Assembly (NCBI GenBank): GCA_963729695.1
Contig: CAVSOT010000007.1
Location: forward strand, 930,001 to 994,000
DNA: 64,000 bases
Origin: PALSA-693 sp963729695
GTDB lineage: Bacteria; Actinomycetota; Acidimicrobiia; Acidimicrobiales; Palsa-688
Direction: 5' to 3'
The first letter of the stretch is position 1, and each line of letters starts with the position of its first letter. A program made the position numbers and the translations under genes. The notes beneath the pieces were generated by a model. It was not told the DNA's origin, ran no database searches, and saw only the letters and a list, made by a program, of their open reading frames with translations. Below, in pieces: positions 43,761 to 56,129 of the stretch.

Positions 43761-45044
43761 TCAGGCTCGGTCGTGGCCGGTCGGGGTGGCCGAGCCGTCA
43801 TCGAGGATGACTCGGGTGGCCCGGTCCCAGGTCGCATAGTTCCAGGCCCAGTTGAGCAGCACCACCGCCCGATTGCGGAAACCGATCAGGAAGAATAGGT
43901 GGACCCCGAGCCAGGCCAACCAGCCGAGCGTGCCGCGGAAGCGAAGCCCCCCGGGCAGCTCGGCGATGGCGGAGCGCCGCCCGACGGTGGCCATGATGCC
44001 GTGATTGTGGTAGCGGAACGGGCGGGTGGACTTGCCTTCCACGCGCCGCCGGACGTTGTCGGCCGCCCGTTTACCTCCCTGGATGGCGACCTGGGCGAGT
44101 TGTGGCAACTGCTGGCCATCGCGGCCGGAGCTGCTCGCCAGGTCACCGACGACGAACACCTCGCGATGGCCCGCCAGGCTCAGGTCCGGTTGGACCGCCA
44201 CGGTGCCGCCGCGGCCTCGATCGCCGGGGATCACCTGGCCCAGCGGGTTGGCTCGTACCCCCGCGGTCCACACCACGGTGCGGGTCGCAACCGACGTGCC
44301 GTCCTCGAAGGTGACCCGGTCTGCGGCCACCTCGGCCAGCTTGCTGTGAAAGCGGACCTCGATGCCCTTGTGCCGCAGCGTGTCCAGGGCGGCCTGGCAG
44401 GAGGAGGGCGAGAAGCCGGGCAGGAGATGGTCGGTCATTTCGACCAGGATCACTCGGGCCTTGGTCAGGTCCAGGTGATGAAAGTCTCCAGCCAGATTGT
44501 GGCCGATGAGCTCCGAGAGGGCGCCGGCCATCTCCACCCCCGTCGGCCCTCCACCCACCAGCACGATGCAGAGGGAGCCCGGGTCGGGATGGGTCGGATC
44601 GGCCGAATCGGCCTGCTCGAACACGGTGAGCACGTGGTTGCGGAGGCGTACCGCGTCCGGCAGGGTCTTAAGCGGGAACGCATGCTCGTCGACGCCGCGG
44701 ATACCGAAGTCGTTGGTCGACGACCCGGCGGCCAGAATCAGGAAGTCGTACTCCAGGACGGGACCGCCGTCGAGGACCACGGTGCGGCCGTCCAGATCGA
44801 CACCGGAGACGGTCCCCAGGCGGACATTGATGTTCGGGTAGGCGGCATAGATGGAGCGGATCGGGTGGGCGATGTCGTCGGCCCCCAGGCCGGCGGTCGC
44901 CACCTGGTACAGCAGCGGCCAGAACCCGTGGTAGTTGTCCCGGTCGACGACGGTGATGTCGACGGGCGCCTTCGCCAGCCGTAGGGCCGCGTTGAGGCCG
45001 CCGAAGCCGCTACCGACGATGACGACGTGGGGGCGGACGGGCAC
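43761..45044 (-). CDS. ndh: type II NADH dehydrogenase
   Basis: About 427 residues from a GTG at 45044; an ATG/GTG at 45113 would add 23 residues. Single-subunit NADH:quinone oxidoreductase with two dinucleotide-binding motifs: FAD (VVIVGSGFGGLNAALRLA) and NADH (IVLVGGGPTGVEMAGALSEL). The ATGLG-type FAD loop TVVWTAGVRANPL and VFVVGDLASS are present, as is the quinone-site AQVAIQGGK. The C-terminus has a hydrophobic, membrane-attaching part (WLAWLGVHLFFLIGF). It is divergent from uvrA. Confidence 0.93.
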   Translation of the reverse strand: MPVRPHVVIVGSGFGGLNAALRLAKAPVDITVVDRDNYHGFWPLLYQVATAGLGADDIAHPIRSIYAAYPNINVRLGTVSGVDLDGRTVVLDGGPVLEYDFLILAAGSSTNDFGIRGVDEHAFPLKTLPDAVRLRNHVLTVFEQADSADPTHPDPGSLCIVLVGGGPTGVEMAGALSELIGHNLAGDFHHLDLTKARVILVEMTDHLLPGFSPSSCQAALDTLRHKGIEVRFHSKLAEVAADRVTFEDGTSVATRTVVWTAGVRANPLGQVIPGDRGRGGTVAVQPDLSLAGHREVFVVGDLASSSGRDGQQLPQLAQVAIQGGKRAADNVRRRVEGKSTRPFRYHNHGIMATVGRRSAIAELPGGLRFRGTLGWLAWLGVHLFFLIGFRNRAVVLLNWAWNYATWDRATRVILDDGSATPTGHDRA

Positions 45045-45136
45045 GCCCCCGTTGTACCCCAGCGCCGACCCGGCACGCGCCGTTCGTCCCCGGGTAATGC
45101 TCCGTTCGAACACCTGTTCGCTGGTACCCTGATGTG

Positions 45137-48025
<2,889 letters not shown>

Positions 48026-48335
48026 AGCGCTGGCCACGGCCGCGCCCGGCCCGACCGCGATGAGCTCGACTTGCCCCCTTCGCCCCTCCTCTCTCGGGCG
48101 TTTTTGGTATATAAACCGCGGTATACGCGGTCTATATACCAAAAACGCGGCGGCGCCCTCGGGCCGGCCCCGCCGGCGGCCCCGGGCAGCGATCCTCCCA
48201 ATATCCCGCCGCAAAACAACTTACGCGAAAGAGGAGGCGGCGACGACTGCCTCCTGCCCTCGCAGCCCTTGTAAGTCAAGCCTCTGTTAACAAACAGCAA
48301 TCGTCGCCGCCTCCACTTTCTGACCAGGTTGTTTT
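48026..48335. other. intergenic region after uvrA
   Basis: 310 bases containing the second 45-bp palindrome (listed separately). Near 48232-48330 the phrases GGAGGCGGCGACGA and CGTCGCCGCCTCC form an inverted pair about 75 bases apart. No gene is seen. Confidence 0.5.
48101..48145. repeat. 45-bp palindromic element, copy 2
   Basis: Starts TTTTTGGTATATAAACCGCG and ends CGCGGTCTATATACCAAAAA, with unpaired positions only at the centre (21/25 and 22/24) and at 14/32. Compared with copy 1, positions 11 and 35 changed together from C-G to A-T, which keeps the pairing. It lies between uvrA and the YceH-like gene. Confidence 0.8.
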
Positions 48336-49181
48336 GTGGCGGTCCCTAAGATCGCCGTCGTGCAGTTGGACGCCGAAGAAGGCCGGGTGATCGGGAGCCT
48401 CATAGAGAAGCAGCTCACGACGCCGCAGCAGTATCCCCTGACGCTCAACTCGCTGGTGCTGGCCTGCAACCAGTCCTCCAATCGGGATCCTGCAGTGTCC
48501 TACGAGGAGAGGACGGTGGAACAGACTCTGGCGGCGTTGAAGACCGCTGGTCTGGTCAGGTTTGTGCACCCCTCGCACGGTCGTTCGGTGATCCGCTATC
48601 GGCAGGTACTGGACGAGCGACTGGCCCTCGACGAGACCGAGCTGGCGTTGGTGGCCGTGCTGCTGCTGCGCGGGCCGCAGACGGTAGGGGAGTTGCGGAT
48701 CCGGACCGAGCGGATGGCGACCTTCGATGGCATTACCGGGGTGGAAACAGAGCTCGGCCGCCTGCTCGCCCAACCAGAGCCTCTGGTGGCTCGCCTGCCC
48801 CGGCGACCCGGTCAAAAAGAGGAGCGGTGGATGCAGCTCCTCACGGCCGTGGCTGCAGACGGAGAGGTCGGGGACGACGAGGGAGCGGCTTCCGGGGCGG
48901 CGGCGACCTCCACCGTTGACGGCGGGTCCTGGCGCCCTGGGCCCCAGGCGGAGGGATCCCCGCGTCCCCACCCGTTCGGCGCAGCCCAGCCGGCGGCAGC
49001 CAGCCAGCTCTCGTCTCCCGCCGGGTCGTGGTCGCCGACGGCCCCGGACCAACCCGCCGTGGCCGACCACCCACCACGGCCATCGCTCGAAGCCCTCGCC
49101 CGGGAGGTCGCCGACCTGCGAGCGGAGGTGGTTCGCCTACGGGACGCCTTCGAGCACCTGCGGGAGCAACTGGGGGGCTGA
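48336..49181 (+). CDS. YceH-like (DUF480) winged-helix protein with low-complexity insert
   Basis: 281 residues from a GTG. The N-terminal tandem winged-helix domains match the DUF480/YceH family: AEEGRVIGSLIEKQLTTPQQ, YPLTLNSLVLACNQSSNRDP, LRGPQTVGELRIRTER. Family members are usually about 215 residues; here a Pro/Ala/Ser/Gly-rich insert (about 165-245) separates them from the final coiled-coil stretch (LAREVADLRAEVVRLRDAFEHL). The function of the family is poorly known. A minisatellite begins about 20 bases after its stop. Confidence 0.85.
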   Translation: MAVPKIAVVQLDAEEGRVIGSLIEKQLTTPQQYPLTLNSLVLACNQSSNRDPAVSYEERTVEQTLAALKTAGLVRFVHPSHGRSVIRYRQVLDERLALDETELALVAVLLLRGPQTVGELRIRTERMATFDGITGVETELGRLLAQPEPLVARLPRRPGQKEERWMQLLTAVAADGEVGDDEGAASGAAATSTVDGGSWRPGPQAEGSPRPHPFGAAQPAAASQLSSPAGSWSPTAPDQPAVADHPPRPSLEALAREVADLRAEVVRLRDAFEHLREQLGG

Positions 49182-49203
49182 CCCGATGCCTTGCTGACCC
49201 GAT

Positions 49204-49438
49204 GCCCTGGAGACCCCGTTGCCCTGGAGACCCCGTTGCCCTGGAGACCCCGTTGCCCTGGAGACCCCGTTGCCCTGGAGACCCCGTTGCCCTGGAGACC
49301 CCGTTGCCCTGGAGACCCGTTGCCCTGGAGACCCGTTGCCCTGGAGACCCGTTGCCCTGGAGACCCGTTGCCCTGGAGACCCGTTGCCCTGGAGACCCGT
49401 TGCCCGGAGACCAGTTCCCCTGGAGACCAGTTGCCCTA
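49204..49438. repeat. minisatellite of 17- and 16-bp units
   Basis: Six perfect copies of GCCCTGGAGACCCCGTT (49204-49305) followed by six perfect copies of the one-base-shorter GCCCTGGAGACCCGTT (49306-49401), then degenerate units. The array reaches the stop codon of nadA at 49436. Confidence 0.95.
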
Positions 49439-50602
49439 GGTGATGTCGAGCATGCGCTGGAGCGCCACCCGGGCCCATTCCGCCAGGTCGTCGTCCACCG
49501 TGATGCGGTTGACCACCCGGCCGGCGACCAGCTCCTCGAGAACCCAGCACAGGTGGGCGGCGTCGATGCGGAACATGGTCGAGCAGGGGCAGACGAGCGG
49601 ATCGAGCGACGTGACGGTGAGGGCAGGGTGCTCGGCGGCCAGCCGGCTGATCAGGTGGATCTCGGTGGCGACGCCGATCACGGATCCGGCCGAGGCCCGA
49701 TCGACCGCAGCGATGATGAAATCGGTCGACCCGACCTCATCCGCCAGCTCGACCACCTCGTGGCTGCACTCCGGATGGACGATGACCTTCCCGTCCGGGT
49801 GTTCGGCCCGGAACGCCTCCACGTGCTCGGGCCGAAACCGCTGGTGGACCGAGCAGTGGCCTTTCCAGAGGAGGAAACGAGACTCCTTTACGGTCCGCTC
49901 GTCCAGCCCTCCGAGGTCCCGCCGCGGATCCCAGACGGCCATGTCTGCCGCCGCGAAGCCGAGTTGGAACGCCGTATTACGGCCGAGGTGCTGATCGGGG
50001 AAGAAGAGCACCTTGATAGACGGGTTGTCGCCCCCACCGGGCCCCGACAGGCGTGTCGCATCCCACCCCTCACCACCTGCGCCGGAGGTGTGACGCCCGA
50101 GCGCCCACCTCAGGACCGCTTGGGCGTTGGAAGAGGTGCAGACCGCCCCGCCATGACGTCCGACAAAGGCCTTGAGCGCCGCCGAGGAGTTCATATAGGT
50201 GACAGGGACGACCGCGTCGATGTCAGTGACCTCGGCGATCTCCGCCCACGCTTCCTCGACGGATTCCAGATCGGCCATGTCCGCCATCGAGCACCCCGCG
50301 TTCAGGTCGGGGAGCAGGACCTGCTGATGGGGTGCCGTGAGGATGTCGGCCGATTCGGCCATGAAGTGGACGCCGCAGAACACCACGAACTCGGCGTCGG
50401 TGGCCTGGGCGGCCAGACGAGACAGCCCGAACGAGTCGCCTCGTGCGTCCGCCCAGCACATCACCTCGTCCCGCTGATAGTGGTGGCCCAGGATCAGCAG
50501 CCGGGATCCCAGCTCGGCTTTGGCGGCGGCGATGCGGCGCGCCAGATCCTCGCTGGTCGCTGTGGCATAGTCCTGTGCGAGGGGCTTCTGAAGCCGGAGC
50601 AT
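49436..50602 (-). CDS. nadA: quinolinate synthase
   Basis: 388 residues from the ATG at 50602, which has AGGAGG eight bases upstream; a GTG at 50611 lies inside that site and is rejected. NadA condenses iminoaspartate with dihydroxyacetone phosphate to quinolinate for NAD synthesis. Visible: LILGHHYQRDEV, the cluster-binding Cys in LNAGCSMAD, the Cys in VCTSSNAQ, FFPDQHLGRNT, HPECSHEVVELAD and the C-terminal CPCSTM that completes the [4Fe-4S] site. nadB and nadC are not in the window. Divergent from uvrC. Confidence 0.95.
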   Translation of the reverse strand: MLRLQKPLAQDYATATSEDLARRIAAAKAELGSRLLILGHHYQRDEVMCWADARGDSFGLSRLAAQATDAEFVVFCGVHFMAESADILTAPHQQVLLPDLNAGCSMADMADLESVEEAWAEIAEVTDIDAVVPVTYMNSSAALKAFVGRHGGAVCTSSNAQAVLRWALGRHTSGAGGEGWDATRLSGPGGGDNPSIKVLFFPDQHLGRNTAFQLGFAAADMAVWDPRRDLGGLDERTVKESRFLLWKGHCSVHQRFRPEHVEAFRAEHPDGKVIVHPECSHEVVELADEVGSTDFIIAAVDRASAGSVIGVATEIHLISRLAAEHPALTVTSLDPLVCPCSTMFRIDAAHLCWVLEELVAGRVVNRITVDDDLAEWARVALQRMLDIT

Positions 50603-50813
50603 GCGGTACACCTCCTGTGCGGAGCATCTCGAATACGGTCGGCGGGGACAGCCCGGTCGCCCGTCCGCGGGGATGTCGACCTCGAGATGGATATGTCGCC
50701 GGATACCGGGCCGGCGTGCAACTCAGCATAGTCAGCCCTGGCGGCAACGCGTCGATGATCTGTTCGCACCGCGAACCGACCAAGAGGCCCCCGGCCTGCG
50801 GCAAAGTGGAAGG

Positions 50814-53000
50814 GTGCTGCAGCGCCCGCCCAGCGGTTCCATCCCCGACGCTCCCGGCTCGTACCAGTTCCTGGACCGGGACGGGCGCGTCATCTACGTC
50901 GGGAAGGCCAAGTCGCTGCGCAGCCGGCTGTCCAACTACTTCCAGAACCCGGCCCACCTCCTGCCGCGCACCGCCCAGATGGTCGCCCAGGCAGAGAGCG
51001 TCGAGTGGATCCAGGTCCGCAACGACGTCGAGGCCATCATGCTGGAGTACAGCCTGATCAAGCAGCACAAACCGCGCTTCAACGTCCGGCTGAGGGACGA
51101 CAAGAGCTACCCGTTCCTGGCGGTCACCATGAGCGACGAGTGGCCCCGCGCCATGGTCCGCCGGGGCACCAAGGACAAGGGAAGCCTCTATTTCGGCCCT
51201 TACGCCCACGCCTACGCCATCAGGGAGACCCTTGATTCGCTGCTCCGGACCTTTCCCATCCGGACCTGCAGCGACACCAAATTCCGGACCCATCAGCGAC
51301 TCGGCAAGCCCTGTTTGCTCTACCACATCGAGAAGTGCTCCGGTCCGTGCGTCGAAGCGGTCGATCACGACACCTACGCCCGTCAGGTCGGCGAGCTGGT
51401 CGCCTTTCTCGACGGCGACACGCAACCGGTCGTCAAACGACTCGAAGCCGAGATGCACGAGGCGTCCGAGGCGCTCGAGTACGAGCGGGCCGGGCGGATC
51501 CGCGATCGCCTGACCGCGGTTCGCAAGGCCATCGAGAAACAGCAGATGGTCACCCAGCGGGCCGAGGACCTCGACTGCTTCGGCCTGGTCGAGGACGAGC
51601 TGGAAGCCGCCATCCAGGTCTTCTACGTCCGCCGCGGGCGGGTGGTGGGCCGCAAGGGATTCGTGGTCGACAAGGTCGAGGACCTGACCCGGGCGCAACT
51701 CGTGACCCAGGTGCTCGAACAGCACTACGCGGACGCCCCGCTCGGGGTGCCACCACTTGTCCTCGTTCCCGAGATGCCCGATGAGGAGGACTCCATCGCC
51801 GCCTGGCTGGCGCTCATCCGGTCGGCCCCTCATGCGCCTGCCGAGGCCGACGGCGCCGATACGGCCAATGGGGTCGCCGGGGGTCCTCGGGTGGCGTTCC
51901 GCCAGGTTGCCCTCGCGGAGGGGACGCTCACCGATCAGCCACCGGTGCTGGGCGAAGCGGCGACCTCCGGCGGGGAGGAACCGGGTGCGGGGATAACTGA
52001 CGTGACGCCGGCCACCAACTCGGTCGATGCGGGCGGCCGTACCGGGTCCCGGTCGACCGGACGGTCCATGGGGGCGCTGGCCAACGTCGAGTGGTGGGCG
52101 GCCACCGGTCGCTACCGGGTGGAGCGGAGCGTCAACCCGGAAGCCCGCGCCGGTAACCGGGTCGAGATCCGAGCCCCCCAACGGGGCGAGAAGAAGGCCC
52201 TCGTGGAGATGGTGACGCGCAACGCGGGGGAGGAGTTCACCCGTCACCGGCTCAAGCGGGCCGCCGATCACAACGCCCGAGCCAGGGCGTTGACCGCGCT
52301 CCAGGACGCCCTGGATCTACCCGAGGCTCCGCTACGGATCGAGTGCTACGACATGAGCCATCTGCAGGGGACGGACTACGTCGGCAGCATGGTCGTCATG
52401 GAGGACGGTCTCCCCAAGCCCTCCGAGTACCGCCGGTTCAAGATCCGCACGGTCGAGCAGAACGACGACTTTGCCGCCATGAGCGAGGTTCTCACCCGTC
52501 GGCTCAACGCCTATCTGGCCGAACGGGACAAGCCGCTGGAGGATCGCCGGCGCCGCTTCGCCTACCCGCCCCAGCTCCTGCTCGTCGACGGTGGGCTGGG
52601 CCAGCTCGGCGTGGCCCTCCGGGTCCTCGAGGAGGTCGGCTTGGCGGACGACATCCCGGTGGCCGCACTGGCCAAGCATTTCGAGGAGGTCTACGTGCCG
52701 GGGCGGGCCGACCCCTTGCGGATCTCCCGGACCTCCGAGGCTCTGTACCTGCTGCAGCAGATCCGGGACGAGGCCCACCGTTTTGCCATCACTTACCACC
52801 GCAAGCTTCGGGGAAAGAGGATGACCGCTTCTGTCCTCGACGACATTCCTGGCCTCGGCCCCGGCCGTAAGAAGCGGCTCGTCCGCGAGCTGGGCGGCAT
52901 CAGCGCCGTCAAGGGCGCATCCCGCGAGACGCTGGAGGAGCTGTCCTGGCTACCCGAGCGGGTGGCGGATGCGGTCTTCACCAAGCTGCACGGCCGTTGA
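50814..53000 (+). CDS. uvrC: UvrABC excinuclease subunit C with insert
   Basis: 728 residues from a GTG at 50814. The GIY-YIG nuclease domain comes first (IPDAPGSYQFLDRDGRVIYVGKAKSLRSR), then the Cys-rich region HIEKCSGPC, the UVR domain (EMHEASEALEYERAGRIRDR), the RNase H-like endonuclease domain (IECYDMSHLQGTDYVGSMVV, LLVDGGLGQL, GLAKHFEEV-like ALAKHFEEVYVP) and the helix-hairpin-helix end (LDDIPGLGPGRKKRLV). It is about 100 residues longer than usual because of an Ala/Gly/Thr-rich insert at about 322-425, between the linker and the RNase H-like domain. It makes both incisions in nucleotide excision repair. Confidence 0.96.
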   Translation: MLQRPPSGSIPDAPGSYQFLDRDGRVIYVGKAKSLRSRLSNYFQNPAHLLPRTAQMVAQAESVEWIQVRNDVEAIMLEYSLIKQHKPRFNVRLRDDKSYPFLAVTMSDEWPRAMVRRGTKDKGSLYFGPYAHAYAIRETLDSLLRTFPIRTCSDTKFRTHQRLGKPCLLYHIEKCSGPCVEAVDHDTYARQVGELVAFLDGDTQPVVKRLEAEMHEASEALEYERAGRIRDRLTAVRKAIEKQQMVTQRAEDLDCFGLVEDELEAAIQVFYVRRGRVVGRKGFVVDKVEDLTRAQLVTQVLEQHYADAPLGVPPLVLVPEMPDEEDSIAAWLALIRSAPHAPAEADGADTANGVAGGPRVAFRQVALAEGTLTDQPPVLGEAATSGGEEPGAGITDVTPATNSVDAGGRTGSRSTGRSMGALANVEWWAATGRYRVERSVNPEARAGNRVEIRAPQRGEKKALVEMVTRNAGEEFTRHRLKRAADHNARARALTALQDALDLPEAPLRIECYDMSHLQGTDYVGSMVVMEDGLPKPSEYRRFKIRTVEQNDDFAAMSEVLTRRLNAYLAERDKPLEDRRRRFAYPPQLLLVDGGLGQLGVALRVLEEVGLADDIPVAALAKHFEEVYVPGRADPLRISRTSEALYLLQQIRDEAHRFAITYHRKLRGKRMTASVLDDIPGLGPGRKKRLVRELGGISAVKGASRETLEELSWLPERVADAVFTKLHGR

Positions 53001-53094
53001 GTCGCCGAGCGCACGAACCGTAACCGACACCCCGTCACCGGCTGACCCCGAGCGCTCTGATCCACCAGAGACCACGACCGCTAAGGTCGCCCGC

Positions 53095-53958
53095 ATGGCC
53101 TCCGTCGCCGCCAATGGCATCACCATCGAGTACGAAACCACCGGCGACGTCTCCGACCCGCCGCTCCTGCTGATCATGGGGCTGGGAGGCCAGCTGATCT
53201 CCTGGCATCCCGAGTTCGTGCGGGCGCTGGTCGCCAAAGGCTTCTACGTCATCCGCTTCGACAACCGGGATTCCGGCCTGTCGACCTGGTTCGACGAGGC
53301 CGGCCCACCGGACCTGATCGCCGCCTTGAACGGCGAGGTCAACGCCCCGTATCTGCTGGCCGACATGGCCGATGACGCAGACGGCCTGCTCGGAGCGTTG
53401 GGCATCGAGTCGGCGCACGTGTTCGGCCTGTCGATGGGCGGCATGATCGCCCAGAGCTTGGCCATCCGCCACCCGCAGCGCGTCCGCACGTTGCTATCGG
53501 TCATGTCCACCACGGGTAACCGTGCCGTCGGCGAGCCCACCTCCGAAGCCGTCGCCATGTTGCTGACGCCGGCCCCGCCCGGCCGAGACGCCATCATCGA
53601 ACGGGCCGTCGAGGACCGTCAGGTGCTCGGTTCGCCTGGCTTCCCACCGCACGACGACTACTTCCGCGCTCGGGCCGCCGCCGGCTACGACCGGGCCGAA
53701 CACCCCTCGGGTACCCCCCGCCAGCTGTTGGCCATCCTGGCCTCGCCGGATCGGACCCCTGAGCTCAGGGCCCTGGACGTGCGAACGCTGGTGATCCATG
53801 GAGAGGACGACCAGCTGATCCAGGCCAGCGGGGGACAAGCGACTGCAGAGGCGATTCCGGGGGCCACCCTGTGGCTGGTTCCGGGCATGGGCCACGACCT
53901 TCCCATCGAGCTGTTCGAGGAGATCTCCGAGCGGGTCGCCGTCTTCTGCGGCCTATAA
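53095..53958 (+). CDS. alpha/beta-hydrolase
   Basis: 287 residues. Standard alpha/beta-hydrolase: oxyanion region LLLIMGLGGQL, RFDNRDSGLST, nucleophile Ser in VFGLSMGGMIAQ, acid Asp in VIHGEDDQLI and His in VPGMGHDLP. The pattern (RFDNRDSGLST and GLSMGGMIAQ) is close to the group of esterases and aclacinomycin-methylesterase-like enzymes common in actinobacteria. The ATG at 53095 lies 94 bases after uvrC. The substrate is unknown. Confidence 0.88.
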   Translation: MASVAANGITIEYETTGDVSDPPLLLIMGLGGQLISWHPEFVRALVAKGFYVIRFDNRDSGLSTWFDEAGPPDLIAALNGEVNAPYLLADMADDADGLLGALGIESAHVFGLSMGGMIAQSLAIRHPQRVRTLLSVMSTTGNRAVGEPTSEAVAMLLTPAPPGRDAIIERAVEDRQVLGSPGFPPHDDYFRARAAAGYDRAEHPSGTPRQLLAILASPDRTPELRALDVRTLVIHGEDDQLIQASGGQATAEAIPGATLWLVPGMGHDLPIELFEEISERVAVFCGL

Positions 53959-53963
53959 GGAGA

Positions 53964-54599
53964 TCAACCCTTGTCCCACGGCGAGACTGCGGCCGCCAGT
54001 TCATCGGCATTGCCCGTCTCAAGTGCCGTCAGCAGACGGTTGTGGATCTGCTTTCCGTAACGGACCGCTTCGGTCGAACCTTGGCTCCGGAAGAAGCGCT
54101 CCACTGCTTGGTAGTCTTGGGTGCCCATGGAGCCGGCCAGCGAGGCGAGCAGAGCCCGATCCGGATCGAGGTTTATCCGGGCCACCAGATATCGTCCCTG
54201 AAGGTCATCGCTCGTGGCCGCCCTGATGGCCACCACCGCCCGAGGAACCGTCCGGGCCGGAGTGGGGCTGGCGAGGGGCGGCGCGGGCGAGGGCGAGGCC
54301 GAGAGCGTCTGGGCGGGCGAGGGCGAGGGGCCGGGTGAGGAGCCGGTCGGCTTCGGCGTCGTCAAGGTTGCTTCGCGCTGATCCTGGTTTTGACCCGGAT
54401 CCTGGCACACCCAGCAGCTCGCCGCGTTATGAGAGCGACTGTGGAAATGGTTGTATTTGCGATAAGCCCGATAGAGGATTGACGGTATTCCCGGCAAATA
54501 GAACGGAGCGAGCACGCTGCGCCGGCCGTTAACATACCTATAACAGGCCGAGACAAGACTGATGAACGCCAGCGCGATCAAGAACCAGAGTGTGGCCAC
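53964..54599 (-). CDS. hypothetical single-pass membrane protein with Pro/Ser linker
   Basis: 211 residues, not recognised. An N-terminal hydrophobic helix (LWFLIALAFISLVSACYRYV) is followed by a basic stretch, a CWVC pair, a Pro/Ser/Thr-rich linker (about 85-125) and a soluble C-terminal domain of about 85 residues (LQGRYLVARINLDPDRALLA). This could be a membrane-anchored accessory protein. The GTG start and frame are supported by the ordered domain layout. Convergent with the alpha/beta-hydrolase, five bases apart. Confidence 0.6.
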   Translation of the reverse strand: MATLWFLIALAFISLVSACYRYVNGRRSVLAPFYLPGIPSILYRAYRKYNHFHSRSHNAASCWVCQDPGQNQDQREATLTTPKPTGSSPGPSPSPAQTLSASPSPAPPLASPTPARTVPRAVVAIRAATSDDLQGRYLVARINLDPDRALLASLAGSMGTQDYQAVERFFRSQGSTEAVRYGKQIHNRLLTALETGNADELAAAVSPWDKG

Positions 54600-55139
54600 G
54601 GGAAGACCTAGCGGCCCAACTCGGTGGGCGGCCGCTCCAACGACTCCCGGTTAGTGACAGGAGAATTCTCTGACCCCACGTCAGTCCCAGACCTCTGACA
54701 GCGATCCATCAGCCACCAGGGTAGTGGATGCGATGTGACCGTTCCCGGCGGTTGACGCCCTCCTCGTCTAGATCACGGCATTTTGCGCTGTCAGAGCGGA
54801 CGGTCCCCTGACGGACCATATGCGCTTCGGGGCGGTTTGCCGGTTTCCTCCGGGACGCAATCCCGCTGGACCATACGTAAGCGAAGGGTCCATAGCTTTC
54901 TGTATTGCCCCTGGGCGTTGCCGCCTTGGTCGATGTTGTAACCGGGGAGGGACTGACGCCGGATTCGACGTGTTCCGCACGCCGAGAATTGGTCGGGTGG
55001 ATGATCTGGCGGCGCGCTTCTGCCCGGTCATCCGTGGGATCATCCGGTGGTCGACGGTTGGATCCCCTACCGTTCGTCTGGTGGCGTCGTCCGGCGCTGA
55101 TCCTCCCGGCGAGCACTCCTGGCCGCCACACTGGGTGGC
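54600..55139. other. intergenic stretch, no gene seen
   Basis: About 540 bases between divergent genes. Short open frames on both strands have no motifs. GACGGTCCC, GGACCAT and similar phrases recur loosely around 54800-54890. No hairpin with a U-tract was found. Confidence 0.45.
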
Positions 55140-55871
55140 GTGTCCGACGATCGTTCCATGTGGGAAGACGTAGCCGCTTGGTGGCAGGAGGGTTTCACCG
55201 AAGGCGCCGACCCCGAGTACGAGGAACAGATCCTGCCCCTGCTGATGGCCCACCTGGCCGGATCGAGCCGGATACTCGACGTCGGGTGCGGGGAGGGCCA
55301 AGTCGGCCGGCGAGCCATGCAGCTCGACGGCGTCACCTTTGTCGCCGGCATCGATCCGACTTGGGCCCAGGTGCAGGTGGCGTCCCGCCGGGACGGCGGC
55401 GTGGAAGTGGTGCGCGGGGCGGCTGAAGGCCTCCCGTTCGCTGCCGCCTCCTTCGACGCCGCGGTGGCGTGCCTGGTGTTCGAGCACATCCACGAGATTG
55501 ACCAGGCCGTCGCCGAGGTCGGTCGGGTGCTTCGGGCTGGAGGTCGGTTTCTCCTCCTGCTGAACCACCCGCTGTTGCAAACGCCTGGCTCGGGCTGGAT
55601 CGACGACACCATCCTCGAGGAGCAGTACTGGCGGATCGGGCCGTACCTGGTCGAAGACGCCCGTCCCGAGGAGGTCGAGAAGGACGTGTGGATCCCGTTC
55701 ATCCACCGCCCGCTCTCCCGGTACATCAACGCCATGGTCGACGCCGGGATGTTCGTCACCCGGATGGAGGAGCCGGCGCCCCCTCCTGGATTTCTGGGCC
55801 GGGCCGCGGAGTACCGGGATGCGGCCACCATCCCACGTCTGTTGGTCCTCCGGGCGGAGAAGCTGCGGTAG
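55140..55871 (+). CDS. SAM-dependent methyltransferase (class I)
   Basis: 243 residues from a GTG. Motif I RILDVGCGEGQVGRRA, acidic residue after beta-2 (FVAGIDPTWAQ), motif RGAAEGLPFAAASFDAAVA and VLRAGGRFLLLLNHP. A C-terminal cap has WIDDTILEEQYWRIGPY. It is in the Methyltransf_11 group; the substrate is not evident. It lies upstream of rapZ with a 258-base gap. Confidence 0.85.
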   Translation: MSDDRSMWEDVAAWWQEGFTEGADPEYEEQILPLLMAHLAGSSRILDVGCGEGQVGRRAMQLDGVTFVAGIDPTWAQVQVASRRDGGVEVVRGAAEGLPFAAASFDAAVACLVFEHIHEIDQAVAEVGRVLRAGGRFLLLLNHPLLQTPGSGWIDDTILEEQYWRIGPYLVEDARPEEVEKDVWIPFIHRPLSRYINAMVDAGMFVTRMEEPAPPPGFLGRAAEYRDAATIPRLLVLRAEKLR

Positions 55872-56050
55872 CCGCCTCCCTGCGTCCCTCCGTGCGGCTC
55901 GATGGACCGCCAACAACCTGATCCGGCCGGAGCTGGTGGCCACCAGAATCGGGGGGAAGCGGCGACCGATGGAAACGGTCAGCAAAAGCGGTGATGGCGT
56001 GTCGAGGGGCAACGCCCAACCCGAGCCCCCCGCCGGGCAACCCGCTGATG

Positions 56051-56110
56051 GGACAACCGCAAGCACCTGATAGGACAACCGCAAGCACCTGATAGGACAA
56101 CCGCAAGCAA
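56051..56110. repeat. 22-bp direct repeats upstream of rapZ
   Basis: Two full and one partial copy with a 22-bp period, each starting GGACAACCGCAAGCA and ending CCTGATA. They end 20 bases before the rapZ start codon. A 22-bp spacing is close to two helical turns, which suits a regulator bound on one face. Confidence 0.8.
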
Positions 56111-56129
56111 TTGCGTCCATTGGGGCACA

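Noticed and set aside
49204..49438. CRISPR-like array
   Set aside because: Repeats are directly adjacent with no unique spacers, and no cas genes are in the window; the same holds for the arrays at 39327, 40591 and 17901.
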